A stretch of DNA of 64,000 nt from Dyella sp. S184 (GTDB taxonomy: Bacteria; Pseudomonadota; Gammaproteobacteria; Xanthomonadales; Rhodanobacteraceae). The stretch's first letter is position 1, and each line of letters begins with the position of its first letter. Below, piece by piece: positions 53,491 to 61,966 of this stretch. The translations under genes were made by a program, and so were the position numbers. The notes beneath the pieces were generated by a model. It made no database searches and was not told the DNA's origin. It worked only from the letters and a program-made list of their open reading frames with translations. The DNA lies in assembly GCF_009766065.1 (NCBI RefSeq), contig NZ_LMUE01000002.1, forward strand, positions 1,586,861 through 1,650,860, written 5' to 3'.

Positions 53491-54459
53491 CTATTCACCG
53501 TCGAACCAATCGCGCGTCAGACGACGCACTTTGTCCGCCGCTTGACTATCGTCCACCCAACCGTGAGCCATGCCTTTAATCAGCACAAGTTTCAGCCGTG
53601 GAGCATCGGCTTGCCTAAGGAAATAGGGTTGCAACACGTCGTGCAATTCGATTGCCGGCTTTGGCGTCAGCACGGTATCGCTTGAGCCTTGCACGATCAG
53701 CAACGCGGGTGGTTGATTGCCCCGCGCGATCTCGGCGGCGTGGCGCACGGCATCGGTCCGCTCGGCAAGCACGCCTGAGGCCGCTGTCCAGTGATAGGGC
53801 TGTTTCGTCAGCCGCTCCAGTGCCTGGACGGAAGTGTTCAAGCCAGTGGAAGCATTGACCAGCATGACAGTCCCCACAGTGACCTTGCCCTGGATCAACG
53901 CGATCAGCGCCGCCGAACCGCCAGCGGAATATCCAAACAGGCCAATGCGTTGACCGGGCAGCATGCAACCACGCCGCTGCAACTCGGTAATCACGCGCGG
54001 CAATTCTTCAGCCGCGTCTTCCACCGCGGGCTTAAACAACAGCATCGCAAAGTCCGCAGCCTGCCTGCGACCCAGCTCCTGATTGCCACCCGGTGGCGCA
54101 CGCGTACCGAACAGAGGCAGCCCCAGATAAACCTTGATCGCTGGCACGTCATCCATCGGCAACGCGTCCATCAGTGATCGCTCGTCGGCTGGCGGACCAA
54201 AACCGTGCCACAGAACAATCGGTGCTCGACTCGCATGGGCAGGTATCCGCAAAATCGCCGGCACCCCGGCCAGCTTGGTCTCGACCACAAGAGTGCCTGC
54301 TGAAGTCGCGCGGGCGCAACGAAACGCGGACCCGAAGTCGACCCCGCTACTTGCCGGCGATGGCAAAGCGGGGCGCGCGACCGAAGAGCCAACGCCCGCA
54401 CCGAGCAATAGCGCGAATCCGAACGATAGCCATCGCCATCTGTTCTCTGTGATCGTCAT
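53491..54459 (-). CDS. Secreted alpha/beta hydrolase
   Basis: A 322-residue protein with a signal peptide (WLSFGFALLLGAGVGSSVAR). The hydrolase fold shows HGFGPP (oxyanion), nucleophile GYSAGGSAA, acid in QGSSDTVLTPKPA and the catalytic His in KGMAHGWVDDSQ. This is the prolyl-oligopeptidase/dienelactone-hydrolase-like group; probable esterase or peptidase in the periplasm. It is one of three consecutive minus-strand genes with a GNAT protein and a second secreted hydrolase, although gaps make an operon uncertain. Confidence 0.8.
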   Translation of the reverse strand: MTITENRWRWLSFGFALLLGAGVGSSVARPALPSPASSGVDFGSAFRCARATSAGTLVVETKLAGVPAILRIPAHASRAPIVLWHGFGPPADERSLMDALPMDDVPAIKVYLGLPLFGTRAPPGGNQELGRRQAADFAMLLFKPAVEDAAEELPRVITELQRRGCMLPGQRIGLFGYSAGGSAALIALIQGKVTVGTVMLVNASTGLNTSVQALERLTKQPYHWTAASGVLAERTDAVRHAAEIARGNQPPALLIVQGSSDTVLTPKPAIELHDVLQPYFLRQADAPRLKLVLIKGMAHGWVDDSQAADKVRRLTRDWFDGE

Positions 54460-54496
54460 CTGTCTTCAATTCTTCGGGAGGCTTTCTGTGGCACGA

Positions 54497-55039
54497 TCAC
54501 CGGGTCAGTGATCCAAGCAACCCCTTTCTCCACACACGGTCATCGTCGATGCGGTCGCCTAATGTGAAGGTGCAGCGCCCCACCTCGACGAAGCCGTAAC
54601 GCGTATAGAAGCCTTTGGCTCTCTGGTTGTGATCGAAGACCGTCAGATAGATTTCGGGCGCATGCTCTCTGCGCGCCTCGTCGAGCGCCCAAGCCATGAG
54701 GCGATCGGCGAGGCCCCGTCCATGCCAGCCGTGAAGGACGTAGATTTGTTGAAGCTCCATGGCGCCTGACTGCGGGGCAGGCGCCGGGGCCTTGAGTTGT
54801 GAAAGCTTGGCGTAGCCGAGGATATCCTCAGCGCTAGCCGCGACCAGCCAACGTATAGAAGAATCCGCAAGATCCCGCTCCATCGTCCCTTCAAGACCGT
54901 AAGTTTTCTCCAGAAAGCTTGAGAATGGCGCTGGCTCGTAAAGATGGCCAAACGTATCCGCAAACACTGCACGCGCCATCGTGCGTAGTGATGCAAAGTG
55001 CGTTCGATCTGGCCGAAAATAGCGGATGGGTTCGGTCAT
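54497..55039 (-). CDS. GNAT-family N-acetyltransferase
   Basis: A 180-residue GNAT fold protein. Motif A is ELQQIYVLHGWHGRGLADRL (acetyl-CoA pyrophosphate loop HGRGLA), motif B is IYLTVFDHNQRAKGFYTRYG. The N-terminal FADTFGHLYEPAPFSSFLEK resembles the polyamine/peptide acetyltransferase type (PaiA-like). Substrate unknown. The gene ends 37 bases before the secreted hydrolase at 54459 starts. Confidence 0.85.
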   Translation of the reverse strand: MTEPIRYFRPDRTHFASLRTMARAVFADTFGHLYEPAPFSSFLEKTYGLEGTMERDLADSSIRWLVAASAEDILGYAKLSQLKAPAPAPQSGAMELQQIYVLHGWHGRGLADRLMAWALDEARREHAPEIYLTVFDHNQRAKGFYTRYGFVEVGRCTFTLGDRIDDDRVWRKGLLGSLTR

Positions 55040-55107
55040 GCTGTTACCTCACTTTATTGTTGTGTGATGAATACAATCCGCGCCAACGATCATCCCCATA
55101 TGAGACA

Positions 55108-56502
55108 TCAATGGCGCGCGTCCGCATCCGAGGATGCCGTTGCCGGGCGGTAGATCGTGCTGGTGCCGTAGCGTCCAGCTTCAAGACGTCCGTGCAGGAT
55201 GAAGTCGCGCATCATCACGAAATAGCCTTCCGGATTGCGCGTGTCGAGGCGCTCGCCGTCGGCGGTGGTTTCGTACTCGTAGATGCCGTGTTCGGTGCGC
55301 GGAAACACCGCGACCGTGATCGGCTTGCCTTTGACCTGCAATGCACGCAAGCGCCGTTCCGTTTCAGCACTCGGCGCGTCGTAGTCGTCCGTAGCCAGTA
55401 TCCATAATTGCGGCGTGTCGAGATTGCGCAGCACCGGCATGGCGTCGTAATTCGCCGGGACGCCGGCTAGTAATACGGGACCTTCCTCGCGAAGCTTGGC
55501 TTCAGTCGTTTCGAGGAAAAAGAACGTGACATCCCCGTGCACGTATTTGAACCACGGTTCCTTGCTGTACCTCGCCCGGACGGTGGCAAGCTGGTCGTAT
55601 CCTTTCCGGAAACCGCTGACGATGATTGCAGCGACTGCATCGGAGATTTCCGTCGCCTTCGCCACCACGTCCGGCCCGTAGCCACGGCTGGTCAGGTCGA
55701 ATGCAACAGCTTCGCGATCCTCGTCGAGCGGTGATACTGCCAAGCCGAATCCGACGATCGCGAAATCCACGGGCTCGATCTTCGCGGCGAGCGGGATCAC
55801 CCAGCCGGCCTGGCTGCCGCCCTGGTACCCGACGCGTCCGGCGCGATCGCCCGCGAGCCGTTTTGCCTCGTTCATCGCGGCAATCGCATCATCGACCAAC
55901 AATAGGTAGTTTTGTGTGTACACCCCTCCTGACTTGCCAGTGCCTCGCTTGTCATACACGAACACGCCGATACCATCAGCTGGAAGCTGTCTTTGGAGCG
56001 AATAGGAGTCCAGCGCGGAAGTGTTTTCCGAACCGTGCACCAGCACCACGATCGGTACGCGCGCGGCGCCTTGCGGCATCACCAGTCGTCCGGCAAGCTG
56101 CACGCCGGCGCCCTGGAAGGTAACGTTCGTCACCTCAAGCGGGATTCGCTTGCCCGAGTCACCGGTGAAGTTGATCGTGTGTTCGTCGCAGTCGAACAAA
56201 ACGCGCTTGCCGTCCGGGCGCCCCGTCCAGCCCTGCGTGCTGGTCCATGCACCCTTTGCGTCACGGGCGAGCAAGCCCGTGGTGCCGTCTTCCATGTACC
56301 AGCGCATATGATCGCCATCGCCCACGCCGACATCTAGCTTGCTGCCGCCGCCCATTTGATAGATACCAACAGGACAATCGCCGGTGCGGCTTTGCGGCGA
56401 TGCTGCGGCAGGAGTGGTCGTCGTGGCCAAAAACATGGCGGCAAATACGAATGGCGCGCGGAGCATCACTCTGGCGACAGCGGTCAACGACAGAAATTGC
56501 AT
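55108..56502 (-). CDS. Secreted alpha/beta hydrolase (two-domain)
   Basis: From ATG 56502 the product is 464 residues with a signal peptide (LRAPFVFAAMFLATTTTPAA). An N-terminal beta domain (CPVGIYQMGGGSKLDVGVGD) precedes an alpha/beta hydrolase with VLVHGSEN, nucleophile GYQGGSQAGW and the His in FPRTEHGIYEYE. The longer open frame to 56760 overlaps the divergent MarR gene and is not conserved. Relatives are esterase-like proteins induced by aromatic or drug stress; function unproven. It is divergent from the MarR gene that probably controls it. Confidence 0.8.
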   Translation of the reverse strand: MQFLSLTAVARVMLRAPFVFAAMFLATTTTPAAASPQSRTGDCPVGIYQMGGGSKLDVGVGDGDHMRWYMEDGTTGLLARDAKGAWTSTQGWTGRPDGKRVLFDCDEHTINFTGDSGKRIPLEVTNVTFQGAGVQLAGRLVMPQGAARVPIVVLVHGSENTSALDSYSLQRQLPADGIGVFVYDKRGTGKSGGVYTQNYLLLVDDAIAAMNEAKRLAGDRAGRVGYQGGSQAGWVIPLAAKIEPVDFAIVGFGLAVSPLDEDREAVAFDLTSRGYGPDVVAKATEISDAVAAIIVSGFRKGYDQLATVRARYSKEPWFKYVHGDVTFFFLETTEAKLREEGPVLLAGVPANYDAMPVLRNLDTPQLWILATDDYDAPSAETERRLRALQVKGKPITVAVFPRTEHGIYEYETTADGERLDTRNPEGYFVMMRDFILHGRLEAGRYGTSTIYRPATASSDADARH

Positions 56503-56526
56503 CGGAATACCTCGCAGGCTGAAAGT

Positions 56527-56553
56527 ATGTAAACTCTTACATAAGTACTTATG
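56527..56553 (+). promoter_or_regulatory. Overlapping palindromes, likely MarR operator
   Basis: ATGTAAACTCTTACAT (56527-56542) and CATAAGTACTTATG (56540-56553) are perfect dyads sharing three bases. They lie between the divergent hydrolase (56502) and MarR (56597) starts, as expected for a MarR-family operator controlling both. Confidence 0.65.
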
Positions 56554-56596
56554 ACATTCAAGCGTGAGCGTATCGTGCAGGTCCAAGGAGCAAAGA

Positions 56597-57115
56597 ATGC
56601 GGGCGATTGAAGAGGAAGGCATCGACGAAGACTTCATCCATAGGCAAGGTCCGGCATATCTTGCGCATCTGCTCAGGCGGATTTCGGACGAACTCGTTCG
56701 TGGCGCCGACGCCTGGTCTCCCGAGGTTGGGGTAACCGCGCCGCCGCGCACCACGTCCACGTTGTTGGCCCTGGACGAACACGGGCCGCTGGGTGTTACC
56801 GAAATCTCCAGGCTGCTGCGTCAATCGCACCCGCTGGTCATCAACTGGATCAAGCAGCTTCAGGTTCAAGGATTCATCAAAACCCGCGTCGACAAGAGCG
56901 ACCGGCGGCGAACGGTTGTCGCGCTTACCGCCAAGGGGGTCAGCGAGATCCGGCACCTCCGCAAGGCCCTGGTCTGCATGGGCGAAACGTCGCAAGCATT
57001 GATGGACGAAGCCGCTTCCGGGCTTTTTGGTGCGTTGTGGCGAATGGAGCAGGCCTGCCGGCGCGAGTCGTTCGCGGACCGCTTGCGGAATTTTTCCCAG
57101 GCACCGACAGATTGA
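56597..57115 (+). CDS. MarR-family transcriptional regulator
   Basis: A 172-residue protein from ATG 56597, which has AAGGAG seven bases before. The winged helix is PRTTSTLLALDEHGPLGVTE, ISRLLRQSHPLVINWIKQLQ and GFIKTRVDKSDRRRTVVALT, with the wing residues DRRR. Divergent from the secreted hydrolase gene with a double palindrome between them. Likely autorepressor and regulator of the hydrolase. Confidence 0.85.
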   Translation: MRAIEEEGIDEDFIHRQGPAYLAHLLRRISDELVRGADAWSPEVGVTAPPRTTSTLLALDEHGPLGVTEISRLLRQSHPLVINWIKQLQVQGFIKTRVDKSDRRRTVVALTAKGVSEIRHLRKALVCMGETSQALMDEAASGLFGALWRMEQACRRESFADRLRNFSQAPTD

Positions 57116-57290
57116 TAAGCAACGCAAGTGTGCTGGTACGTTTTTGCTTTAGCCCGCCTTTCCGACAGCGGACGTTCGCGACCGTCCGCTTCGATCGATC
57201 TCTGCCGGTCGGCTCCTATGGTCAGAGCTGCCGCCGACCATGATCTGTTTCGCTGACGACGACTGGTCAGTCGATCTGGCGGCGGCCATG

Positions 57291-57722
57291 TGGCTGCCGT
57301 TCCGCGGTTGGAATACCATCGAGACGCTCAATCCGGTACTTCATGGATGGATCGGCTACTTCAAGCTCAGCGACAGCAAGATAGTGTGAAAGGACCTCGA
57401 CGGATGGCTGTGGCGTCGGCTGCGTTGCCTACTATGGCGACAGCCCAAGACGCGTCAGCGGCGTACCGTGATGCTGCGCAAGCGAGCGCTGGCGGAGGCG
57501 CGGGCTTGGCACTCGGGCCACAACGGGCACGGCCCGCGATGGAACAGCGGTGCCCGCCACATGAATCAAGCGTTCCCTAAAGCATTCTTCGACCGGTTGC
57601 GATTGGTCTCGATACTCGACAACCGCCGGTATCTTCAGTGTCACTCGTGAACCGCCGCATGCGGAACAGCACGCACGGTGGTGTGGGAGGGGGCCGGAGG
57701 ATTCCGGCTCCCTCCCCGATTC
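57291..57722 (+). mobile_element. 3' remnant of a group II intron with its protein
   Basis: The frame ETLNPVLHGWIGYFKLSDSK, then after an in-frame TGA at 57387, DGWLWRRLRCLLWRQPK, AEARAWHSGHNG and SILDNRRYLQCHS is the C-terminal thumb/maturase end of a group II intron reverse transcriptase. It stops at 57648, and 57649-57685 (GAACCGCCGCATGCGGAAC ... CACGGTGGTG) is domain V, the catalytic RNA hairpin, followed by a domain VI-like stem. The 5' part and the reverse-transcriptase domain are missing, so it is dead. The rest of 57116-58026 is otherwise empty, apart from a weak dyad (ACGAGAATACCTCGT, 57934). Confidence 0.8.
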
Positions 57723-58026
57723 TGGAGGTATCACATGAAGAAGCAATCGTCCTTGCGGCTGGTGGATACGCGGACGCTAGATCGAAGGCAATCTTTGGAG
57801 GTGCGTCAGAGTGAATTCGTCATGCAAACAGAGCCGTGGAGAGCGGCGCGCGGCGGGATAAACGTCGGATGGTAGTGCCGGTCTTCCATATACGAGACAC
57901 TTGCGTTCTCTATCTCGTTCGGCTACTTATGATACGAGAATACCTCGTTTCGTAAATGAGCAAAAAACCTTATGATGTTTCCGGCCTCCACTTACGACGA
58001 CCTATGTCGGGATAGGTCGTAGTTCG

Positions 58027-58431
58027 ATGAGTGCTTATCCCCTCATCGTCGCCCTTCACGTTATTGCGGCTGTACTGGGCATCGGCCAGGTAGGTGCGCT
58101 TGCAGTCCTCGCGCGAAAGAACCCAGGCGGCGCGAGCACGCTTCTCAGCCTCCTTCGCCCGATTCGATGGAGCCTTCTGATCATGCTGCTGACTGGCGGC
58201 GTTCTGTTGGCTCTGACTCGGGGTGTGTTCCTAGACACGTGGTGGATGCGACTGTCGCTGATCTTGTTGCTTATTCTGGGAGTGCTGTACGTCGGAGTAA
58301 AACGAAGCCTTCAAAACCTCGTCGCTACGGAGCGAAACCTCGGCGAGGCCCCCTTCGTGAAGCCGGCTCTATGGATGATATGTGGAACAGTCGCCGGCAT
58401 CGTTTATCTGATGGTGGATAAGCCATGGTAG
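58027..58431 (+). CDS. Small membrane protein, DUF2269-like
   Basis: A 134-residue protein with four transmembrane segments: PLIVALHVIAAVLGIGQVGA, WSLLIMLLTGGVLLALTR, RLSLILLLILGVLYVGV and ALWMICGTVAGIVYLMV. The VALHVIAAVLGIG start is typical of the DUF2269/CopD-like four-helix family of unknown role. Its end overlaps the next frame by seven bases. It may be transcribed with the downstream TetR gene. Confidence 0.65.
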   Translation: MSAYPLIVALHVIAAVLGIGQVGALAVLARKNPGGASTLLSLLRPIRWSLLIMLLTGGVLLALTRGVFLDTWWMRLSLILLLILGVLYVGVKRSLQNLVATERNLGEAPFVKPALWMICGTVAGIVYLMVDKPW

Positions 58432-59092
58432 GTATGGCGCTCGGGCTGCTGCTTGGAGGCCTCTTCTTAGATCATCCCCGCTGGGACTCGGTCGCCCAAA
58501 TGCTCGCTGCTGTGCTGAGCCGCGAATTTGTCCGGAAGCTCGGCGCAAATGCGGCCTGTGCTTCGGCGCTTGCTGGCTTGGGAGTGGCCTTGCTTATGAT
58601 GGCCACTAACCGAGTGGATAGTCCCGTGTTTCTTCCATTGTTGGATCTCGCGGTAATCGGGTTCGCGATGGCAGCGATCAGCCCTGCCGTTACCAGCTCT
58701 GCATCACTTCAGTACCGGAAGGGAAAAGCGGGGCGGCTTCCGCAGTGACATCCCTTACGCGCCAGATTGGCGGTGCGCTTGGCGTCGCCGCCATCGGTTC
58801 AGGCATGGCGCTCGTCTACAACTCGTACCTCGCTCAGGAACTTCACAACTTTGTGCCAAGCGCTCGCGAATCGATTTCTGGCTCGATCCAGCAGACCCTC
58901 TCTTACGCAACAGCTACGGCAAACAATGCGCCCGCTGCTGCGGCAAAAGACGCCCATGTGCAAGCACTGCATCTCGGCGCGATCGGCTCAGCGCTGGTGG
59001 CATTCATCGGGGCGCTGGTAGCACTAATATGGCTACCTCGAAACTCATCAGCCTCATCGGTTGCCACGGCACCTACGGAGGCCATGGCATGA
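58425..59092 (+). pseudogene. Truncated and frameshifted MFS (DHA2) transporter
   Basis: Two frames together give the C-terminal half of an EmrB/QacA-type drug exporter: DLAVIGFAMAAISPAVTSSA in 58425-58748, then VPEGKSGAASAVTSLTRQIG and GALGVAAIGSGMALVYNSYL in the next frame. The shift occurs near 58712. The N-terminal seven helices are absent. Being next to a TetR gene suggests the former pair was a regulated efflux pump. Confidence 0.75.
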
Positions 59093-59787
59093 ATTCGACG
59101 CACGTTTCTCGTCTTGCTGAAAAACCGGCTAGCCGCGGGCGTCCGCGCAGCGAAGCAACGCATCGCGCCATCCTGGAAGCGGTGATCGTCCTCATTGCCG
59201 AGGGAGAGAGCCTGGAAAAACTGTCAATCGAAGCCGTTGCCGCACGCGCCGGAGTGGGCAAAGCAACGATTTATCGGCGATGGCCGAACATGGATGCCCT
59301 TTTCCTTGAAACTTTTGATTCGACGATCGTCGCGATGCCAGATTTTCGCGGCCGATCCGTTCGAGAGGATCTGGCGCTCCTGCTCACAACGATCGCGGAC
59401 CCCAAAGCCGGCGTCCGCCAACTCTTTCACGCGCGAATCTATATCGCACGTCTGATTGAAGGCGTCCGCAACCCCGAATTTATGCGTCGCTATCGCGAGG
59501 TCGTCGTGGAGCCGCGGCGGAAAGTGCTGACGGACTTATTGCGCCGAGGTCAGACCAGCGGGGAACTTCGGGCAGACCTCGATTTGGAGATCGCCCACAA
59601 TCTACTAGTCACGCCAGTTCTTCATCGACTTCTCGCGATGCGGGCGGGAGACCGCCTCCCAAAGAATTTCATTGAGCGGCTAGTGAACACCGCCCTCTCC
59701 GGTCTTTCCCCACGAGTTGTCGGAGCCGACCACAAAGCGCCGACGAACGTATCGGCGCGCCAATCGCGACCTCGGAATAAGCAATAG
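59089..59787 (+). CDS. TetR-family transcriptional regulator
   Basis: A 232-residue TetR regulator from ATG 59089, overlapping the transporter remnant stop. The helix-turn-helix is LSIEAVAARAGVGKATIYRR with WPNMDALFLETFD. The C-terminal domain (GVRQLFHARIYIARLIEGVR, PVLHRLLAMRAGDRLPKNFI) is of the TetR_C_33/AcrR type. It probably controlled the now broken MFS gene and may still control the O-methyltransferase gene 11 bases downstream. Confidence 0.88.
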   Translation: MNSTHVSRLAEKPASRGRPRSEATHRAILEAVIVLIAEGESLEKLSIEAVAARAGVGKATIYRRWPNMDALFLETFDSTIVAMPDFRGRSVREDLALLLTTIADPKAGVRQLFHARIYIARLIEGVRNPEFMRRYREVVVEPRRKVLTDLLRRGQTSGELRADLDLEIAHNLLVTPVLHRLLAMRAGDRLPKNFIERLVNTALSGLSPRVVGADHKAPTNVSARQSRPRNKQ

Positions 59788-59798
59788 GAGTAGACGCA

Positions 59799-60422
59799 AT
59801 GGACCATGCCGTTGAATCCGTTCTGGCAGAATATGACGAACGCAGAAAACGCGAGTTTGAGCTCTTCTCTACACTGGGTTGGAAAAAGGTCCATCAGCGC
59901 TCAGAAGAATTCTTGATGTCAATCGGTCCAGAAGCCGGCCTGTTCCTCAATATTCTGATCAAAGAGGCGCGCCCTCGTCGCATTCTCGAACTCGGCACAT
60001 CCTACGGGCATTCGACAATATATTTGGCTGAGGCGGCGCGAGCGGTCGGTGGAACCGTAGTGTCCTGCGACATCAGCGCAGAGAAGCAAGACTACGCCAG
60101 GACAATGCTCCGACGTGCCGGAATCGATGAGCACGTGAAATTCGAGCTGGGGAACGCCCATGCGATAGTGCAAACGCTCGATGCGGAAGTTGACTTTGTG
60201 TTGTTGGATCTGCAGACCCACGCTTACATCGGGATTTTCGATATTCTGTTCCCGAAGCTCGCCGCTGGAGCATTTGTCGCAGCGGACAACATGATCATGC
60301 CTAAGTCGCCGGAAGCCGACGACTACCGGCGGCATATTCGAACGAAGGCCGACATCGATTCGATTCTTCTGCCGGTCGGACAGGGAATCGAGCTTAGTCG
60401 TTATATGCGTTCACAAACGTAA
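59799..60422 (+). CDS. Class I SAM-dependent O-methyltransferase
   Basis: A 207-residue methyltransferase of the catechol/caffeoyl-CoA type (Methyltransf_24). The SAM motif is ILELGTSYGHSTIYLAEAA, followed by acidic GGTVVSCDISAEK, GNAHAIVQTLDAEVDFVLLD and AADNMIMP. It probably methylates a small phenolic or catechol. It lies 11 bases after the TetR stop, so the two form an operon. Confidence 0.85.
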   Translation: MDHAVESVLAEYDERRKREFELFSTLGWKKVHQRSEEFLMSIGPEAGLFLNILIKEARPRRILELGTSYGHSTIYLAEAARAVGGTVVSCDISAEKQDYARTMLRRAGIDEHVKFELGNAHAIVQTLDAEVDFVLLDLQTHAYIGIFDILFPKLAAGAFVAADNMIMPKSPEADDYRRHIRTKADIDSILLPVGQGIELSRYMRSQT

Positions 60423-60440
60423 CTGGGAGCGTAGCGCACG

Positions 60441-60617
60441 ATGAACATCGGTGATCTAGGCTATCTCGCTGCTTCGGCTGACGATGGCCTAGCAGAGGCG
60501 GAGGATCGTGCGTTGGCGCCATTGGCTCCAGCGAACAGGCGAGAGTTGCTACGTTTGCTTCGGATACTTCACGATTATCACGCAGTTCCCCCGCCTTCCG
60601 CAGAAAGCCGCAGCTGA
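60441..60617 (+). pseudogene. Duplicated C-terminal piece of a MarR gene
   Basis: From ATG 60441 a 58-residue frame begins MNIGDLGYLAASADDG and then continues GLAEAEDRALAPLAPANRRE and LLRLLRILHDYHAVPPPSAE. The second part is the end of the MarR protein at 50275-50754; the DNA from 60485 to 60623 is about 90 percent identical to 50622-50760 (14 differences by eye). The helix-turn-helix is missing, so the product is not a regulator. Confidence 0.75.
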
Positions 60618-60672
60618 AGCTCGCGATTGCCGGTGATCGGTGTAGCCCAGATCGCGGCGACCTTCTCTGAAC

Positions 60673-60717
60673 TGCTTACATGGTGCTTACATTTTTTTGG
60701 ATCATGAAATGTAAGCA
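60673..60717 (+). repeat. Three TGCTTACAT iterons by a tRNA-Gly fragment
   Basis: TGCTTACAT occurs at 60673-60681 and 60684-60692 and inverted (ATGTAAGCA) at 60709-60717. Such short direct and inverted repeats beside a tRNA 3' end are the arm-type sites of integrase-borne elements. The remainder of 60624-60907 holds no gene. Confidence 0.55.
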
Positions 60718-60781
60718 GCAAAAGCGAAGAGCCGTTTTATGGCGACTCTGCCATAACGCTCTAATTTCCTTGCATGAAATT

Positions 60782-60810
60782 TGGAGCGGGCGAAGGGACT
60801 CGAACCCTCG
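60782..60810 (-). other. 3' end of tRNA-Gly (probable att site)
   Basis: On the minus strand this reads a T-arm with TTCGAGT loop, the acceptor strand CGCCCGC, discriminator T and CCA, as in tRNA-Gly. The D-arm, anticodon arm and 5' acceptor are absent, so no functional tRNA is encoded. Integrative elements that use tRNA-Gly leave exactly such 3' fragments. Confidence 0.65.
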
Positions 60811-60907
60811 AACCCAACCTTGGCTGAGTCGGCGTCACCTATGACCACTTTCCTAGGGGTTGCGGATCGGGGTTGTCCTATTTTGTTTATTTTGTATTAT
60901 TAAAGAC

Positions 60908-61894
60908 ATGCATACGTTCCTGATCATCGTCCCCGAGGGGGGCATGTTGTTCGAAGCGGCGGGGATCGCGGACATCCTGATGCATGCCAACCGCCTGAAG
61001 TCGGCGGATTCGCGCAAGCAATCCTACGAAGTGACGATTGCCACCACTCAGCCCCATCGCGTGGTGCATGGGCAGTCGGGATTGAACCTCTTGGCGGACC
61101 ATCGTCTCTCGGATCTCGATCCCGAACTTCAGCGCGACACGATCATGATCACGGGAAAGGGCTTGTCCGAAGAGGAAAACGCATGCGTTGTGGAGTGGGT
61201 TCGCCGCGCAGCTTCCAAGGCACGGCGTGTCGTTTCAGTCTGCGCAGGAGCCTTACTGCTTGCCCAAGCTAGCTTGCTCGATGGGCGCCAAGCCACCACG
61301 CATTGGCGGTTGCTGGACACCTTGCAATCCCGCTTCCCCAAAGTGAAAGTTGAAAGAGGGCCGATCTATGTCCAGGACGGAAAGGTTTGGACCTCTGCAG
61401 GGGTCAGTTCGGGCTTCGATCTCACCTTGGCCCTCGTCGAAGACGACCACGGCTTCACCCTGGCCCGCGATGTTGCGCAAGACCTCGTCATGTTCCTGCG
61501 CAGACCAGGTGGACAGTCCCAATTCAGCCGCTATCTCCTGAACCAAGCCAGGAGACCAGGTCCGATCCGCGATCTCCAGTCCTGGATCCTCGAGAACCTC
61601 GCCCGTGATCTGTCAGTCGAGAAACTGGCGGACCGGGTTGCCATGAGCCCGCGCAACTTCACACGCGTGTTCACCCGCGAGACAGACACTCCTCCAGCGA
61701 AGTTTGTGGAAGAAGCACGCCTGGATGCAGCCAGACAGCGCCTGGAACAGGGCACAGAAGGGCTCGAGCAGGTCGCAGTGGCCGTCGGATTCGGCAATAG
61801 CCTCAACCTGCGGCGTATTTTCGAAAGGAACCTGCAGCTCACCCCTACGGAGTACCGCGAACGCTTTTGTTCCCTGCATGTTGGCGCAAATTGA
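60908..61894 (+). CDS. GlxA-family transcriptional regulator (DJ-1 + AraC)
   Basis: A 328-residue regulator from ATG 60908. The N-terminal DJ-1/PfpI amidase-like domain has FLIIVPEGGMLFEAAGIADI and the nucleophile-elbow Cys in VVSVCAGALLLAQA. The C-terminal AraC domain has LSVEKLADRVAMSPRNFTRV and LEQVAVAVGFGNSLNLRRIF. Members (FtrA, GlxA) often sense aldehydes, amino acid derivatives or redox stress. It lies 72 bases before a GAPDH gene on the same strand and probably controls it. Confidence 0.88.
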   Translation: MHTFLIIVPEGGMLFEAAGIADILMHANRLKSADSRKQSYEVTIATTQPHRVVHGQSGLNLLADHRLSDLDPELQRDTIMITGKGLSEEENACVVEWVRRAASKARRVVSVCAGALLLAQASLLDGRQATTHWRLLDTLQSRFPKVKVERGPIYVQDGKVWTSAGVSSGFDLTLALVEDDHGFTLARDVAQDLVMFLRRPGGQSQFSRYLLNQARRPGPIRDLQSWILENLARDLSVEKLADRVAMSPRNFTRVFTRETDTPPAKFVEEARLDAARQRLEQGTEGLEQVAVAVGFGNSLNLRRIFERNLQLTPTEYRERFCSLHVGAN

Positions 61895-61966
61895 TCGTTA
61901 ATTGTCGTGTGCGCCACTCCTTCGTCGCGGGTAGATTGGAGATGATCGGGGAATAAAGGGTTGCAC

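Noticed and set aside
57735..57875. A 46-codon frame after the intron remnant with GGAGGT before its ATG.
   Set aside because: No similarity, odd composition; the GGAGGT is near the intron end and may be coincidental.
60782..60870. A complete tRNA gene on the minus strand.
   Set aside because: Only the T-arm and 3' acceptor strand are present; the anticodon arm, D-arm and 5' acceptor strand cannot be found to the right.
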